Shown here one piece after another: positions 8,652 through 16,930 of a stretch of 64,000 bases of DNA; the first letter of the stretch is position 1; every line of letters starts with the position of its first letter. A model generated the notes under the pieces. That model searched no databases. It was not told the DNA's origin and was given only the letters and a program-made list of their open reading frames with translations. The stretch is from Lachnospiraceae bacterium. GTDB taxonomy: Bacteria > Bacillota > Clostridia > Lachnospirales > Anaerotignaceae. The stretch is taken from positions 1 through 64,000 of the forward strand of contig JAHZEA010000009.1 of NCBI GenBank assembly GCA_019422065.1, in the 5' to 3' direction. The position numbers were made by a program, and so were the translations under genes.

Positions 8652-9608
8652 TTAATAACCTCGGGTTAAGTCCACAATATTAGGTATCTGCTGGCCGTTT
8701 CTATACAAAATAAGGCTGTCTGCAAAAAGTTTCATGGCCCTTTCTAAAACCAGCGGACTGTCTCCGGCACAGTGAGGCGTAATAATTACGTTTTCCATAT
8801 CCCACAAAGGGTTTTCCTTATTAAGCGGTTCTATGTGGAATACATCAAGACCGGCGCCGGCTATTTTATTTTCTTTAAGGGCAGAAATTAAGGCTTGTTC
8901 ATCTACTACATCGCCTCTTGAAAAATTCATAAAAATACAGGTATCTTTCATGGCATTGAATTCTTTTTCGCCTATCATATGATAAGTTTCTTTTGTAAGA
9001 GGTGTCATTGCAATACAGTAATCGGCAGTGCTTAAAACTTGGTGCAGTCTGTCCATTGGGTATACTTTGTCAAAATTAGGTACTTCCCTTGGGAACAGGT
9101 CAACACCTATAATATTCATATCAAATGCTTTAGCTCTTTTGGCTATATCGCTTCCAATGCTTCCGGTACCTATAATACACAGTGTTTTTCCGATAAGCTC
9201 GTTTACTTCCAGTGGTTTTTGCCAGTATTTATTCTTCTGGTTTATTAAGGATTTTTTTAAATTTCTGCTGAATGAAATCATAACACCCAGCGCCTGCTCA
9301 GCTATATTGGAGTTAAGCACGCCTTTAATGTTTGAAACAGTAGTGCCTTTTTTAATAAGCCTGTCAAATGGCAGTTTGTCTACACCTACGCTAAGTGAGA
9401 AAAGCCATTTAAAATTAAAGTCGTCTATTTCGTTAAATAAGCCGTTGTTTACAGGAGCGCCCCATGTAATAAGTATTTCGGCTTCGGGTATAAGTTTTAG
9501 GGCTTCTGCTTTATTTGTATTATAGTCGCATACTGTAATTTCCTCGTGGGTTTTTTGATTTATCATATGTAAAAGCTCATCAGGAATTGAAGCTATTGAA
9601 AGAATCAT
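8652..9608 (-). CDS. D-isomer-specific 2-hydroxyacid dehydrogenase
   Basis: 318 residues from the ATG at 9608, which has AAGGAGG nine bases upstream; a longer in-frame ATG at 9641 overlaps the ilvD remnant and lacks such a site. The NAD-binding Rossmann motif is GTGSIGSDIA. Catalytic residues are the Arg in MNFSRGDVVDE, the Glu in HIEPLNKENP and the His in ITPHCAG. The family reduces 2-ketoacids to D-2-hydroxyacids. The substrate is unknown; the adjacent ilvD fragment hints at branched-chain ketoacids. It is the only intact gene of this locus. Confidence 0.85.
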   Translation of the reverse strand: MILSIASIPDELLHMINQKTHEEITVCDYNTNKAEALKLIPEAEILITWGAPVNNGLFNEIDDFNFKWLFSLSVGVDKLPFDRLIKKGTTVSNIKGVLNSNIAEQALGVMISFSRNLKKSLINQKNKYWQKPLEVNELIGKTLCIIGTGSIGSDIAKRAKAFDMNIIGVDLFPREVPNFDKVYPMDRLHQVLSTADYCIAMTPLTKETYHMIGEKEFNAMKDTCIFMNFSRGDVVDEQALISALKENKIAGAGLDVFHIEPLNKENPLWDMENVIITPHCAGDSPLVLERAMKLFADSLILYRNGQQIPNIVDLTRGY

Positions 9609-9637
9609 AATTATATACCTCCTTAAACTTAGAAATT

Positions 9638-10024
9638 TCAAATTTTATCAGTGCTAAGTACAGCGCCTTTTCCTGCGCTTGATGCAAGCTTTCTATACCT
9701 TGCCATATAGCCGGAAATATTTTTTGGCGTATAAGACCATTGGCTTTTACGGCGCTTAATTTCTTCATTGTCAACAAGCAAGTCTATTGTGCTGTTATCA
9801 ACATCAATTTGTATTTTGTCGCTGTCTTTTACAAAGGCCAAAGGCCCGCCTTCTGCCGCTTCAGGAGAAATATGGCCTACAAAATAGCCGTTATTTGTGC
9901 CGGAAAAGCGTCCATCTGTAATTAAGGCTACGCTGTTGCCTAGCCCCTGACCAATCATGTATTTAAGAACATTGCACATTTCCCTCATTCCCGGCTCGCC
10001 TTTAGGTCCGCCGTAACGAATAAC
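9638..10024 (-). pseudogene. ilvD: ilvD (dihydroxy-acid dehydratase) C-terminal remnant
   Basis: The translation matches the C-terminal part of dihydroxy-acid dehydratase: VIRYGGPKGEPGMREM, then ITDGRFSGTNNGYFVGHISPEA and the typical C-terminal MARYRKLASSAGKG. The full enzyme is about 550-570 residues and only about 128 codons remain. A stop (10025-10027) directly precedes the homologous region, so the iron-sulfur and catalytic N-terminal domains are deleted. An internal ATG at 9988 gives an apparent 116-residue ORF, but it cannot encode an active enzyme. Confidence 0.85.
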
Positions 10025-10197
10025 TCAATATTGTCAGCAAATAATCTAAATATTTGATTTTTGACATATTTAAAGATTAACATGTATAATTTAATGTGTC
10101 TAATGTTTAAAATACATAGTAACTATACATATATAACATATAACATGCGACATTGTATATGTATATTTTAAACAATGTTTCTTGTTCACTTGTTATA

Positions 10198-10226
10198 TTG
10201 ACACCATTTGTTATGTATGTTAAAAT
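10198..10226 (+). promoter_or_regulatory. Consensus sigma-A promoter
   Basis: TTGACA, a 17-bp spacer and TAAAAT. It points to a transcription start near 10233 and drives the methyltransferase/ABC operon through a 130-nt leader. The upstream interval 10025-10197 is AT-rich with no gene. Confidence 0.8.
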
Positions 10227-10232
10227 TTCTAA

Positions 10233-10341
10233 CAGATAATTAATTCCCGCACGAAGCGGTTTGTAATATAACACAGAATTTTTAAATGCCACGAAGGCAA
10301 GATATAGTTTGTATGACTATGTTTTGTTTTCGTGGTTTTTT
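10233..10341 (+). promoter_or_regulatory. Attenuator leader with two ACGAA-loop hairpins
   Basis: Two small hairpins share the loop ACGAA: CCGC/GCGG at 10247-10259 and TGCC/GGCA at 10287-10299. The 5' arm of the second, CCACGAA (10289-10295), can instead pair with TTCGTGG (10329-10335), extended by the CAAG-ATATAGT/ACTATG-TTTTG helix, to form a strong terminator with six Ts at 10336-10341. The alternatives are mutually exclusive, as in a transcription-attenuating riboswitch that is ON when the hairpins are stabilised. ACGR loops in paired hairpins recall guanidine-II (mini-ykkC) RNAs, but the loop is one base longer and the ligand is unknown. Confidence 0.55.
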
Positions 10342-10361
10342 GTTTAGGGAGGAATGTATTT

Positions 10362-11084
10362 ATGAATAGTGTAGACAATTACTGGGATGAACGCGCCGAA
10401 AGCTACAGTGAGCAGAATAAAAGCCAGCTTGACAGAAAAGAAAAATGGAAAAGCGTATTAAATAAATACATGCCGGAAGGCAAAAATGCCAAAATTCTTG
10501 ATATAGGCACAGGCCCGGGATTTCTTGCAATATTAATGGCAAAAGAGGGGTATAACGTAAGTGCTGTTGACAGAAGCGGACAAATGATTTATCATGCTGT
10601 AAAAAACGCTCAGCAGGAAAATGTAAGTGTTGACTTTAAAGTAGTAGGCGACGAAATGCCTTTTGATGAAGGCAGTTTTGACATGATACTTTCAAGAGAT
10701 GTTGTTTGGATGCAGAAAGAACCGGAAAAAACACTGGAATCATGGTATAAACTCCTTAAAAAAGGCGGCACAATGGTGTATTTCGATGCTGACTGGTACG
10801 GTTATTTAAGAGACGATGAGTCTATAAAAGGTTATAAAGAACACAGAAAAAACGTAGAAAAAAACAACGGTTTTGTTTATACAAAAGCCAATGAAATGGA
10901 GCAGATGGCACAGGACTTTCCGCTTACATATCAGGCAAGACCTCAGTGGGATGTGGAGTTCTGGAATAAACAAAATACCGACGGCGTTTTATGCGAAACT
11001 GAGCTCAACAGCAGTATTTACTCAAAACTGGAGCAATTGCAGTACGAGAAAAATCAGGAATTTTTAATTTGCGTAAAAAAATAA
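10362..11084 (+). CDS. SAM-dependent methyltransferase, class I
   Basis: 240 residues from the ATG at 10362, set by AGGGAGGA upstream (an upstream in-frame start lies inside the terminator). Motif I is ILDIGTGPGFLAILMA near 48-63; the acidic motif II AVDRS and the DMILSRDVVWM segment complete a Methyltransf_11-like fold. The C-terminal part is unassigned. As first gene of an operon with a Nik/Opp-type importer it may modify, or make a methylated ligand of, the imported substrate. That link is inference. Confidence 0.8.
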   Translation: MNSVDNYWDERAESYSEQNKSQLDRKEKWKSVLNKYMPEGKNAKILDIGTGPGFLAILMAKEGYNVSAVDRSGQMIYHAVKNAQQENVSVDFKVVGDEMPFDEGSFDMILSRDVVWMQKEPEKTLESWYKLLKKGGTMVYFDADWYGYLRDDESIKGYKEHRKNVEKNNGFVYTKANEMEQMAQDFPLTYQARPQWDVEFWNKQNTDGVLCETELNSSIYSKLEQLQYEKNQEFLICVKK

Positions 11085-11093
11085 GGCGGTAAA

Positions 11094-12056
11094 ATGAGAC
11101 ATTTAGGCACTGTATGCAAAAAAATAGCCCTAAGCGCTATTCAAACAACAGTTATATTAATAGGCATAACTTTAATTACATTTTTTATACTGCATATTTC
11201 ACCTGTAAACCCGGCCGAAATTTATCTTATGGGAAACAGCGGGAACGTAGGTCAGGTTTCACAGGAGGCTATAGAGGAACAGGAAAAGAAAATGGGACTT
11301 GATAAGCCTTTTATAGTGCAGTATGCTTCTTGGCTTAATAATGTTGTTCATGGCGATTTAGGAACGTCTATGACTACATCTAAGCCTGTAAAAGAAGAAA
11401 TAGCAGAGCATGCCGTGCCTACAGTAGCGTTAACTGCAGTGTCTTTATTAATTACCGTATTAATATCAGTGCCGCTGGGAATTTACTGTGCCGTGAAAAA
11501 AGATAAGGCTTTGGATAATATTGTGCGTATATTTTCGTTTTTAGGTATATCCATGCCGTCGTTTTTTATATCGTTGGTACTGCTTTGGATATTTTGCTTA
11601 AAACTCCAAATACTGCCGGTTATTGCCCAAAGAAGCCCAAAAGGCATGATACTTCCGGCATTGGTGCTTATTATACAGTGCTCGTCTAAATATATTCGTC
11701 AGGTAAGAGCTGTTATATTGGATGAGATGAATAAGGATTATGTAATGGGTGCATTTGCAAGAGGCATAAGCGAAAGAGAGATTTTGTTTAAGCATGTACT
11801 TAAAAACGCTTCTGTGCCAATTTTAACATGGTTCGGTACATATTTTGGCATTATGCTTGGCGGAGCGTCTGTTATAGAAACTATATTCTCTTGGGACGGT
11901 ATGGGAAAGCTTGCAGTAGAGTCGGTAATGCGTCTTGATTATTACATGATACAGGGTTTTGTGCTGTGGACGGCAGTTATATTTTTAATTGTTAATTTTG
12001 CCGTTGATGTTGCCGGCGACATTATAGACCCAAGGCTTAAAAGGGGGCGTATGTAA
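11094..12056 (+). CDS. ABC transporter permease, NikB/DppB type
   Basis: 320 residues of the BPD_transp_1 family. The N-terminal membrane helix carries the family's TFFILHISPVNPAE segment (NikB/OppB signature). About six membrane helices are visible. The EAA-like coupling loop is FARGISEREILFKHVLKNAS. The next permease overlaps by one base (TAATG), so the two are coupled and form the heterodimeric channel. Confidence 0.88.
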   Translation: MRHLGTVCKKIALSAIQTTVILIGITLITFFILHISPVNPAEIYLMGNSGNVGQVSQEAIEEQEKKMGLDKPFIVQYASWLNNVVHGDLGTSMTTSKPVKEEIAEHAVPTVALTAVSLLITVLISVPLGIYCAVKKDKALDNIVRIFSFLGISMPSFFISLVLLWIFCLKLQILPVIAQRSPKGMILPALVLIIQCSSKYIRQVRAVILDEMNKDYVMGAFARGISEREILFKHVLKNASVPILTWFGTYFGIMLGGASVIETIFSWDGMGKLAVESVMRLDYYMIQGFVLWTAVIFLIVNFAVDVAGDIIDPRLKRGRM

Positions 12057-12868
12057 TGGAACGTAAAAAATACCCCGTGTCTTTCTGGGTTCTGGCAGTA
12101 TTAATTATTATTTTAATTGCCGCTGCGGTTTTTGCTCCGGTTTTGGCGCCTAATGACCCTAATAAATCAAGTCTTATGGATGCTTTAAAAGGCCCTTGTC
12201 AGCAGTTTCCGCTGGGTACAGACCCATTAGGCAGGTGCCTTCTTTCGCGAATGCTTTACGGCGGAAGGGTGTCTATATTCAGCAGTTTAATTATAACGGC
12301 ATCTGTATTTGTTTTAGGCACTGTAATTGGTGTTTTTTCGGGATATATAGGTGGCATTGCAGACAATATTTTAACTAAAATAATATCTATTACCCAAGCA
12401 TTTCCTAAAATAATACTGGCTATAGCCATAGCTGGAGTGCTGGGCATAGGTATTAAAAACACAATTATAGCCCTTTGTATTGTAGAATGGGCGGAATACG
12501 CCAGAATGGCCCGAAGCCTTACCCGTGGTGTTAAAGAGCGCACATTTATTAAGGCGGCTAAAATCTGCGGCTGCGGCGAAATTAAAATAATGTTCAGGCA
12601 TATACTACCTAACATTATACCGCCTTTAATTGTTAATGCATCTTTAGGCATAGCCTCAATGATAATGGAAGTGGCTGCACTTTCGTATTTAGGTGTAGGC
12701 GTTCAGTCGCCTATGGCCGAATGGGGCGCTATGATGAATACGGGCAAAGATTATATACAAACAAATATTTCCCTTGTATTGGTGCCGGGTGCGGCTATAT
12801 TTATAACTGCGGTTATTTTTAACCTTTTTGGCGAAAAGATAAGGGATGTTTTAGACACAAGGAATTAA
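12056..12868 (+). CDS. ABC transporter permease, NikC/DppC type
   Basis: 270 residues. The N-terminal helix is followed by the DppC-type segment GTDPLGRCLLSRMLYGGRVS. About six membrane helices, with the EAA loop KAAKICGCGEIKIMFRHILPN. The start overlaps the stop of the NikB-like permease. It is the second half of the membrane channel of this importer. Confidence 0.88.
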   Translation: MERKKYPVSFWVLAVLIIILIAAAVFAPVLAPNDPNKSSLMDALKGPCQQFPLGTDPLGRCLLSRMLYGGRVSIFSSLIITASVFVLGTVIGVFSGYIGGIADNILTKIISITQAFPKIILAIAIAGVLGIGIKNTIIALCIVEWAEYARMARSLTRGVKERTFIKAAKICGCGEIKIMFRHILPNIIPPLIVNASLGIASMIMEVAALSYLGVGVQSPMAEWGAMMNTGKDYIQTNISLVLVPGAAIFITAVIFNLFGEKIRDVLDTRN

Positions 12869-12896
12869 ACATAATAAATTAAAAAAGGAGACTTTT

Positions 12897-14462
12897 ATGA
12901 ATATAAAGTTATTTAAAACTACAGTTTTTGCTTTATGCGCTCTTATGCTTACAGCCTGCGGAGCTTCAAACGGCAGCAGCCAAAGTGCCCAAAGTGCAGA
13001 AGTGGAAACTCAAACAGATACAAATACAAAAGAAACAGCGGTTTTTGCCGATACCCAAGGCCCTACAAGCCTTGACCCGGCAGAAAGCTGGAACAGCTGG
13101 TATACATCAAGGTACGGCATAACAGAAACACTTTATAAACTTGATGACAGCCTTGTTCCACAGCCGCTTTTGGCTCTTTCATGCGAAATGACGGACGATA
13201 CAACATGGGTAATTACATTAAGGGATGATGTAACATTTCAAAACGGCGAAAAAATGACAGCTGACAGCGTTAAAGCCTGCTGGGAAAGAACACTTAGCAA
13301 AAATCCAAGGTTAGGCGAGCTTTTGTTTATAAGCCAAATAGAGGCCTCAGGCCAGAGTCTTACAGTAAAAACTACAGAGCCTGTTCCGGCATTTATAAAT
13401 GGCCTTACAGAGCCGCTTTCGGCTGTGTATTATGTAACAGATGACGAGTCAATGGCTCAGACTCCAATAGGCACAGGTCCTTTTAAGGCGGTAGGTTATG
13501 AAGTAAACAAACAGGTTGAAAGGTACGACGGCTACTGGGGCGGCACGCCAAAACTTAAGTCAGCTGTGTTTAATATAATTTCTGACACTAACTCACTTGT
13601 AATGGCTCAGCAAACAGGAGAGAGCGACCTTTCAGTAAGTATACCGGGTACAAGCCTTGAGCTTTTTAATGATACATCAAAATATAATGTAGACGGTGTA
13701 GCAGGCTCGAGAGGCCAAGTTATATTTATGAATTATAATAACGAATTTATACAGGACATAAATATAAGAAAAGCAATAAGCATGTGCATAAACAAACAAG
13801 GCTATGCCGAAATATTAAATAAAGGCGCTTCTGTACCTACTAACGGATTGTACCCTGACTTTATGGATTTTGGCGCGAAAGAAGATTTAACAGGCGGATA
13901 CGACATTGAAGGCGCAAAAAAAATATTATCTGATGCTGGATACAAAGATACCAATGGTGACGGAATTGTAGAAAAAGACGGCAAGCCGGTTTCCCTTAGA
14001 ATTGTTACATACAGCACAAAAGGTGAGCTTTCAATGTTTTGTGAGGAAATGGCTTCCAGCTTAAAAGAAATAGGTATTGACCTTAAAGTTGAAGTTTACG
14101 AGTCTGTAGCAGAGCAGGAAAAGACTGGCGATTTTGATTTGCTTATGGTAAGCTTTACAATGTGCCCTACAGGTGACCCGCTGTATTTTGCCAATATTGC
14201 ATTTAAAACAAACGGAAGCAGCAATTACGGACACTACTCAAACCCTGAAGTTGACGGTGTTATAGACCAGATGACACGTGAGTTTGATGCAGAAAAACGC
14301 ACCGAGCTGGCTAAAGAAGTTCAAAAGCTTGTATGTGAAGATGTGGGTTATATTGTTGTGGGTCATTCAAAATATGTATATGTAATGAATAGCAGTGTTA
14401 AAGGCCTTAAAACAAATCCATCGGAGTATTATCTGTTGGATGCCAATACGTATATTGAATAA
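12897..14462 (+). CDS. Substrate-binding lipoprotein, SBP family 5
   Basis: 521 residues. The signal peptide ends in a lipobox (LMLTACG, Cys near 21), followed by a Ser/Gln-rich linker. The body begins with the SBP_bac_5 pattern SLDPAESWNSWYTSRYGITETLY split over the first lobe, and IGTGPFK near 195. It should capture nickel complexes, opine-type metallophores or peptides outside the membrane. No His cluster clearly marks it as a nickel protein, so the substrate stays open. GGAG precedes the start. Confidence 0.87.
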   Translation: MNIKLFKTTVFALCALMLTACGASNGSSQSAQSAEVETQTDTNTKETAVFADTQGPTSLDPAESWNSWYTSRYGITETLYKLDDSLVPQPLLALSCEMTDDTTWVITLRDDVTFQNGEKMTADSVKACWERTLSKNPRLGELLFISQIEASGQSLTVKTTEPVPAFINGLTEPLSAVYYVTDDESMAQTPIGTGPFKAVGYEVNKQVERYDGYWGGTPKLKSAVFNIISDTNSLVMAQQTGESDLSVSIPGTSLELFNDTSKYNVDGVAGSRGQVIFMNYNNEFIQDINIRKAISMCINKQGYAEILNKGASVPTNGLYPDFMDFGAKEDLTGGYDIEGAKKILSDAGYKDTNGDGIVEKDGKPVSLRIVTYSTKGELSMFCEEMASSLKEIGIDLKVEVYESVAEQEKTGDFDLLMVSFTMCPTGDPLYFANIAFKTNGSSNYGHYSNPEVDGVIDQMTREFDAEKRTELAKEVQKLVCEDVGYIVVGHSKYVYVMNSSVKGLKTNPSEYYLLDANTYIE

Positions 14463-14494
14463 AAAGTTAGAAAAAGTTACAAAAAGGTGTCAGT

Positions 14495-15433
14495 ATGCTG
14501 GAAATAAATAATTTAAGTGTATCTTACGGCAAAACTCGAGTTGTGCGCAATTTAAGCTTAAAAGTAAATGACGGCGAAATAGTATGTATAGTAGGAGAGA
14601 GCGGCTGCGGCAAAAGCACCGCTCTTAAATCTGTTTTAATGCTGGATAAAAACGCATCTATTACAGGCGGCAGTATTATATTTAACGGCAGTGATATTAC
14701 AAAGCTCAATGCTGCTCAAATAAGGCATATACGCGGTTTAGAAATAGCTATGATATTTCAGAATGCCTTTCTTTCAATGGACCCTACAAAAACAATAGGA
14801 CATTTGTTTTACGAAACAGTTAAGGCACATAACAAAAAAGCTAAAAAAATTGACTGCTTAAAAAAAGCCGAAGAGCTTATGAAAAAACTGCGCCTTTGGG
14901 AAACGGAGCGTATTTTTACATCATACCCATTTGAGCTTTCAGGCGGTATGTGCCAAAGAACGGCTATAGCGGCGGCAATGATGAATACTCCAAAGCTTAT
15001 ACTGGCTGATGAGCCTACAAGTGCCCTTGATGTAACGGCACAGGCACAGGTTATACGCCTTTTAAAACAGGTTAAAGAAGACTATAATACATCAATGCTT
15101 ATTGTAACCCATAATATGGGTGTGGTTGCTAATCTGGCGGATAAAGCCGCTGTTATGTACGGTGGTAGTATTATGGAAATAGGCAGCACAAACGATATAA
15201 TAAATAACCCGGCACATCCTTATACAAAGGCGCTAATAAAAGCTGTTCCGGAAATGAACGGAAAAATACCTGAGGCTATAGAAGGACTGCCGCCGGAGTT
15301 TAACGATGATATTGCCGGCTGTCCATTTGCTCCGCGGTGCAGTATGGCAAAAGATATATGTTATAAAAAATTTCCGGAAAAACATTATCTGTCAGAAAGT
15401 CATACTGTATACTGTAATTGCTGTTCTTTATAG
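14495..15433 (+). CDS. ABC transporter ATPase, DppD/NikD type
   Basis: 312 residues. Walker A is GESGCGKST near 34-42, the signature LSGGMCQR, and Walker B LILADEP. The C-terminal oligopeptide/nickel extension has a Cys-containing GCPFAPRCSMAKDIC segment, typical of DppD/OppD ATPases, where such cysteines may hold an iron-sulfur cluster. It pairs with the next ATPase to power the importer. Confidence 0.9.
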   Translation: MLEINNLSVSYGKTRVVRNLSLKVNDGEIVCIVGESGCGKSTALKSVLMLDKNASITGGSIIFNGSDITKLNAAQIRHIRGLEIAMIFQNAFLSMDPTKTIGHLFYETVKAHNKKAKKIDCLKKAEELMKKLRLWETERIFTSYPFELSGGMCQRTAIAAAMMNTPKLILADEPTSALDVTAQAQVIRLLKQVKEDYNTSMLIVTHNMGVVANLADKAAVMYGGSIMEIGSTNDIINNPAHPYTKALIKAVPEMNGKIPEAIEGLPPEFNDDIAGCPFAPRCSMAKDICYKKFPEKHYLSESHTVYCNCCSL

Positions 15434-15494
15434 CTTAGAAAAAGCTGTAAAAGGTTATAAATAGTTAGAAGAAGTTAGAAAAGAGAATGCGGTT

Positions 15495-16421
15495 ATGTGT
15501 CTGCTTAAAGTTACCGGACTTACAAAAACGTATAAAAACAAAAAAGACTGTGTTTACGCTCTTAAAGGCATAGATTTCAGCATAAATCAAGGCGAATGTT
15601 TAGGCCTTGTAGGCGAAAGCGGCTGCGGCAAAAGCACTACAGCCGAAATTATTGCGCGGCTTATAAAAGAGGATTCCGGCACAATAGAGTTTAACGGTAC
15701 AGAAATAACAGGTCAAAAACGCCTTAAATGCGTTGGTAAGGATTTGCAAATGGTGTTTCAGAACCCTAAAGACTCTTTTGACCCTAAATACAGCCTTTTG
15801 GAGTCAGTTATGATGGGTGCGGACTCATATAAATTATATTCAAAAACAGAGCTGAAACAAAGGGCAGAGGAGCTTATTAAATACGTAGGTTTAAAAGAGT
15901 CTTACTTAAATAAGGGCATAGGCACATTAAGCGGCGGAGAGTGCCAAAAAGCGTCTATTGCAAGAGCCGTTATATGCTCGCCTAAGCTTATAATATTTGA
16001 CGAAGCCACAAGTGCTCTTGATGTTTCGGTTCAGGCCCAGATAATAGGGCTTATGCGAAAGCTTAAAGAAGAAAGTGGCGTTTCTTTTCTTTTTATTACT
16101 CATGACTTAGCTTTAACATCTTCTGTATGCGACAATATAGCTGTTATGTATTCAGGAAGAATAATAGAATATGGTCCGTGCAAAGAAGTGTTAAATAATC
16201 CAAAGCATCCATATACAAAACAACTTGTTTCTTCTGTTTTACCTATTAATGGGTGCTGTAATATTCCGGAATTTAATGTATTGAGAAAGGCTGAATATAC
16301 ACAAAAAGGCTGCGATTACTATGCTTTCTGCCACAGAGCAGATGAAAAGTGTGCTAATGGAATTTTGAACATGGTTCAACTCCAAGGCAGAAGCATTTTA
16401 TGCTGCCATGCCAATGATTAA
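15495..16421 (+). CDS. ABC transporter ATPase, DppF/NikE type
   Basis: 308 residues with Walker A GESGCGKST near 43-51, signature LSGGECQK and Walker B LIIFDEATSALD. The ATPase Walker B has EA in place of the usual EP, a common substitution. The C-terminal extension is Cys-rich (GCCNIPEF, CDYYAFCHRADEKC). The 61-base gap before it is purine-rich with repeated TTAGAAAAAG-like units, and the ribosome binding site is weak. Last gene of the operon. Confidence 0.88.
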   Translation: MCLLKVTGLTKTYKNKKDCVYALKGIDFSINQGECLGLVGESGCGKSTTAEIIARLIKEDSGTIEFNGTEITGQKRLKCVGKDLQMVFQNPKDSFDPKYSLLESVMMGADSYKLYSKTELKQRAEELIKYVGLKESYLNKGIGTLSGGECQKASIARAVICSPKLIIFDEATSALDVSVQAQIIGLMRKLKEESGVSFLFITHDLALTSSVCDNIAVMYSGRIIEYGPCKEVLNNPKHPYTKQLVSSVLPINGCCNIPEFNVLRKAEYTQKGCDYYAFCHRADEKCANGILNMVQLQGRSILCCHAND

Positions 16422-16539
16422 TTGATATTTATGGTAAAATATTTTTTACTGCGTTAAAATGTGGTTTATGACTAAAGTTTATACAGAAAAACCATTTGTT
16501 AAAGGCTAAACTAAATGTTGTAAAATATTCAGGGGAATA

Positions 16540-16568
16540 TTGACATATATAGTTGTTAGTAATATAAT
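16540..16568 (+). promoter_or_regulatory. Perfect-consensus sigma-A promoter
   Basis: TTGACA, exactly 17 bp, TATAAT. No protein gene follows within 350 bases; it drives the tRNA-like RNA unit ending at the terminator at 16788-16816. Confidence 0.85.
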
Positions 16569-16687
16569 ATAACTTAGTGACAGATATATACTCAATTTCA
16601 TGCCTTTAACAGCCTTATGAAAAGTATTTTATCAATTTCATGAACGATATAATTTTTTATAAGGCCAATTTCCTCTCAAAGCCCTAT

Positions 16688-16760
16688 GGGCTTGTAGCTT
16701 AAGAGGGAAAGCGCCGCAGGTATAACTGCGGAGACAAAGGGTTCAAACCCCGTCAGGCCA
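16688..16760 (+). pseudogene. Degenerate tRNA-like sequence
   Basis: 73 bases resemble a tRNA: acceptor-like GGGCTTG, D-arm GCTT/AAGC, anticodon-arm CCGCAG/CTGCGG, and a T-loop TTCAAAC closed by GGG/CCC. There are defects. The anticodon loop has only six bases (GTATAA), as if the first anticodon base of NAT were lost. The acceptor pairs fully only if one C is restored before the final A. The T-stem has one mismatch. No CCA is encoded. It is probably a decayed tRNA-Ile/Met-type gene or a tRNA-mimic domain rather than a working tRNA. Confidence 0.45.
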
Positions 16761-16787
16761 TTAATTTTCAATCTGTTTAAAACACGG

Positions 16788-16816
16788 GCGTGCCGTAAGG
16801 CGCGCTTTTGTTTTTT
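16788..16816 (+). terminator. Terminator of tRNA-like RNA
   Basis: GCGTGCC pairs with GGCGCGC (one T-G) across a GTAA loop, followed by an 11-base T-rich run. Confidence 0.82.
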
Positions 16817-16930
16817 ATATAGTTTGCTAATAAGATTTTTTTCATAAAGTTTATAGTTTTGAATTGGTTCATTTTTTATTAGTTGTTACAAAGTTTGGTA
16901 TTTTAACTAATTAAAAAAGGAGTGGTTGTT

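Larger units (their letters stand above)
16575..16816 (+). ncRNA. Predicted 240-nt RNA with tRNA-like domain
   Basis: The unit is bounded by a perfect promoter and an intrinsic terminator (GCGTGCC/GGCGCGC with a GTAA loop, then TTTTGTTTTTT). Inside is a tRNA-like segment and, upstream, a segment complementary to its 5' half: AAGCCC (16679-16684) with GGGCTT (16688-16693), and TTTCCTCT (16669-16676) with AGAGGGAAA (16702-16710). The 5' half can therefore fold either as a cloverleaf or as an extended hairpin. GGCC at 16663-16666 can also pair with GGCC at 16756-16759. The identity of the RNA is not recognised. Confidence 0.5.

Noticed and set aside
9028..9525. 165-codon plus-strand ORF inside the hydroxyacid dehydrogenase
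   Set aside because: Antisense shadow of a gene with clear family motifs; no start signal.
14463..15494. Short purine-rich repeats (TTAGAAAAAG-like) in the two gaps around the DppD-type gene
   Set aside because: Too short and degenerate to call a repeat family; probably composition near ribosome binding sites.
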